Below are positions 4,782 to 6,065 of a stretch of 6,065 bases of DNA, one piece after another (positions within the stretch are counted from its first letter, which is position 1; each line of letters begins with the position of its first letter). Source of the stretch: Parachlamydiaceae bacterium (lineage in GTDB: Bacteria; Chlamydiota; Chlamydiia; Chlamydiales; Parachlamydiaceae). The stretch spans positions 1 to 6,065 of the forward strand of contig JACDDG010000161.1 of the NCBI GenBank assembly GCA_013817115.1. Reading direction: 5' to 3'. The notes under the pieces are model-generated. The model worked only from the letters and a program-made list of their open reading frames with translations. It ran no database searches and was not told the origin of the DNA. A program made the translations under genes and the position numbers.

Positions 4782-5549
4782 ATGTCCTTTCAAATACAAT
4801 TAACTATTCCGAAAGAAACCATTCAGAATAATAATATTCAACAGCCCTTGCCCTTATTTTTAACGACCTCGACTAAACAAAAGATTGAAAATCTTGTTGC
4901 GGATCTTGAACTCACTCCTCATATTTCTCAGGATCTAAAAAAACAGCTTCAAAATTGGAAAATTCAGGCTCTAGATGTTTATTTCGATTCGATTTCTACT
5001 GATGAAGAAAAAGAAATGGCCGGAGATATCTTGACAATGCTATTTTTGGACGTAATTCGCCCTGCAATGTTTTCAGCAAAAACTAATAAAGCCGTGAAAA
5101 TATTATCGAATTTTAATAAGCAGTTTAAGCAAATATTAAAACCACTTATTTCGAAAGATGACGAATATAAAACTTTTTTGGACAAATGTGATTCTGCTAC
5201 TAGTAACATCGCCGAATTTCAGCTCCTCACTAAACTTAATAGTCAATATCTTGCTAATATAAACGCTTGGTTCATAAATAATTGTAATGCTCTTAGCCAA
5301 AAATATTTTGAGCACTTTGAGCTTATCCAACAGGAAATGTGTAGCTTAGTCAATCGTTGGGAAGATGAAGCAGATGCTGTAGCTGATGAGCTGCAACTCT
5401 TATCTAAAAAGCTCCTTTCAATTAATGAACATCTGATAACCTTAGATCTGGTTGCAAGCAAGGTAAGCGAAGATTTGATGGCTGAAGATGCTAAGTTGGA
5501 CATAATAATAGCTGAGTGTTCGGAGATACTTGCCAAGGGAGTTAAGTGA
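4782..5549 (+). CDS. Hypothetical alpha-helical protein, first gene of a coupled pair
   Basis: This is a 255-residue protein of no family I recognise. The ATG is preceded by GGAGAGTGAGAAGAT, a purine-rich but imperfectly spaced ribosome-binding region. Residues 1-30 are polar with Gln/Asn (KETIQNNNIQQPLP). From about residue 31 the protein looks helical throughout, with Trp and Phe scattered in acidic and basic helices (QLQNWKIQALDVYFDSI; ANINAWFINNCNALSQ). Residues about 176-250 are acidic with heptad-like Leu/Ile spacing (ADELQLLSKKLLSINEHLI), so a coiled coil or helical bundle is likely. The hydrophobic stretch around residues 83-98 (ILTMLFLDVIRPAMF) is short and includes charge, so it is probably buried and not a membrane span. 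There is no signal peptide. Its stop overlaps the next start by one base, so the two products probably act together. It shows no evident similarity to the paralogs at 1619-3655. Confidence 0.85.
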   Translation: MSFQIQLTIPKETIQNNNIQQPLPLFLTTSTKQKIENLVADLELTPHISQDLKKQLQNWKIQALDVYFDSISTDEEKEMAGDILTMLFLDVIRPAMFSAKTNKAVKILSNFNKQFKQILKPLISKDDEYKTFLDKCDSATSNIAEFQLLTKLNSQYLANINAWFINNCNALSQKYFEHFELIQQEMCSLVNRWEDEADAVADELQLLSKKLLSINEHLITLDLVASKVSEDLMAEDAKLDIIIAECSEILAKGVK

Positions 5550-6065
5550 TGAATATAAATGATGCACCAAGACAAGCACATGATCCATTGTTTGTACGCA
5601 ACGTCGTAGCCGAACTATCTCTAGAAGAAAGAAGGCTGATGATGCGCCATTACCGTCGTGGTGGAAATGTCCAAGCAGATGTCGCAGCTCATAAACTAAA
5701 TGAACAGAAAATTTTGGAAAAAAAAATTCGTGAACTCACTCAACGCCTAAAATCAGATCAACAAATACTCCAATCTTTGATTGGCGAGCTCAATGATGAC
5801 ATAGAGGCTGATAATCCTTTTGAGGAATATAAACTGCAAAATGTTGCCCTTAAGGAGTCGATCGAAACGGCTGGGAACTTCGCCTTAGGCTTAGAGGACC
5901 GTATGAATAATACTAAACTAGATTTGTTGTCAGAAAAGCAGAAAAGAAATTCATTTGTGAGATCCATCCAGGAATATACAGAGCAGGTCGAAAAGGCAAA
6001 AAAGCAATCGAGCAAAATGGAAGCGGCAATTGAAAATGTGAGTACACTATCAAACTGTGTTATTG
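5549..6065 (+). CDS. Hypothetical coiled-coil protein, second gene of the pair, cut by the window end
   Basis: The frame is open for 172 codons to the window edge with no stop, so the protein is longer. The start is ATG at 5549, sharing its A with the TGA of the upstream gene (TGATG). AAGGGAG at 5535-5541 lies seven bases before it, so translation is probably coupled. The N-terminus begins MNINDAPRQAHDPLF. Residues about 26-66 are strongly basic (SLEERRLMMRHYRRGGN; KILEKKIRELTQRLK). Residues about 47-86 and 116-165 have Lys/Glu/Gln-rich heptad patterns (LDLLSEKQKRNSFVRSIQEY; EQVEKAKKQSSKMEAAIEN), suggesting two coiled-coil segments around an acidic break (DDIEADNPFEEY, about 83-94). No membrane span or signal peptide is visible. 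The basic patch could bind nucleic acid or acidic partners, which is only inference. Confidence 0.85.
   Translation, partial: MNINDAPRQAHDPLFVRNVVAELSLEERRLMMRHYRRGGNVQADVAAHKLNEQKILEKKIRELTQRLKSDQQILQSLIGELNDDIEADNPFEEYKLQNVALKESIETAGNFALGLEDRMNNTKLDLLSEKQKRNSFVRSIQEYTEQVEKAKKQSSKMEAAIENVSTLSNCVI

Noticed and set aside
5243..5581. 112-codon minus-strand frame
   Set aside because: It is the antisense shadow of the well-supported 255-residue gene and lacks coding character of its own.

Overview
This is an AT-rich bacterial window whose recognisable genes all lie on the + strand. None matches a family I can name with confidence. The low GC, long A and T runs, GC-rich palindromic repeats in the gaps and tandem coiled-coil paralogs are compatible with an amoeba- or host-associated bacterium, for example an environmental chlamydia. 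That placement is a weak guess, because there is no rRNA, tRNA or conserved housekeeping gene to anchor it.

Layout. Positions 1-813 hold no convincing intact gene. There is a possible decayed minus-strand fragment at the left edge, GC-rich hairpins near 268-332, and a CTCTGTG-type repeat at 541-580. Positions 814-3655 hold four genes in a row: an Asn/Ser-rich protein with a coiled-coil end (814-1440), then three tandem paralogs of about 200 residues (1619-2215, 2346-2966, 3062-3655). The three paralogs share a nearly identical N-terminal part, a drifting coiled coil, an unrelated linker and a short conserved C-terminal box. Their ribosome-binding leaders are also shared.

Positions 3656-4781 are a gene-poor stretch of about 1.1 kb packed with palindromes. 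It contains a 293-nt structure with 114-nt inverted arms, an 81-nt palindrome, a 14-codon mini-ORF with a perfect Shine-Dalgarno site between the two, a 13-nt inverted repeat, and two hairpins close upstream of the next gene. Positions 4782-6065 hold two translationally coupled genes (TGATG overlap) for alpha-helical proteins. The second runs off the right edge.

How the genes may work together is not known. All six proteins look soluble, charged, helical and largely coiled-coil, without evident signal peptides or membrane spans. A cluster of coiled-coil structural proteins or secreted effectors would fit, but nothing in the sequence proves it. The most notable signal is the paralog array: a constant head and variable tail with patchwork sequence relationships, beside a large palindromic repeat.
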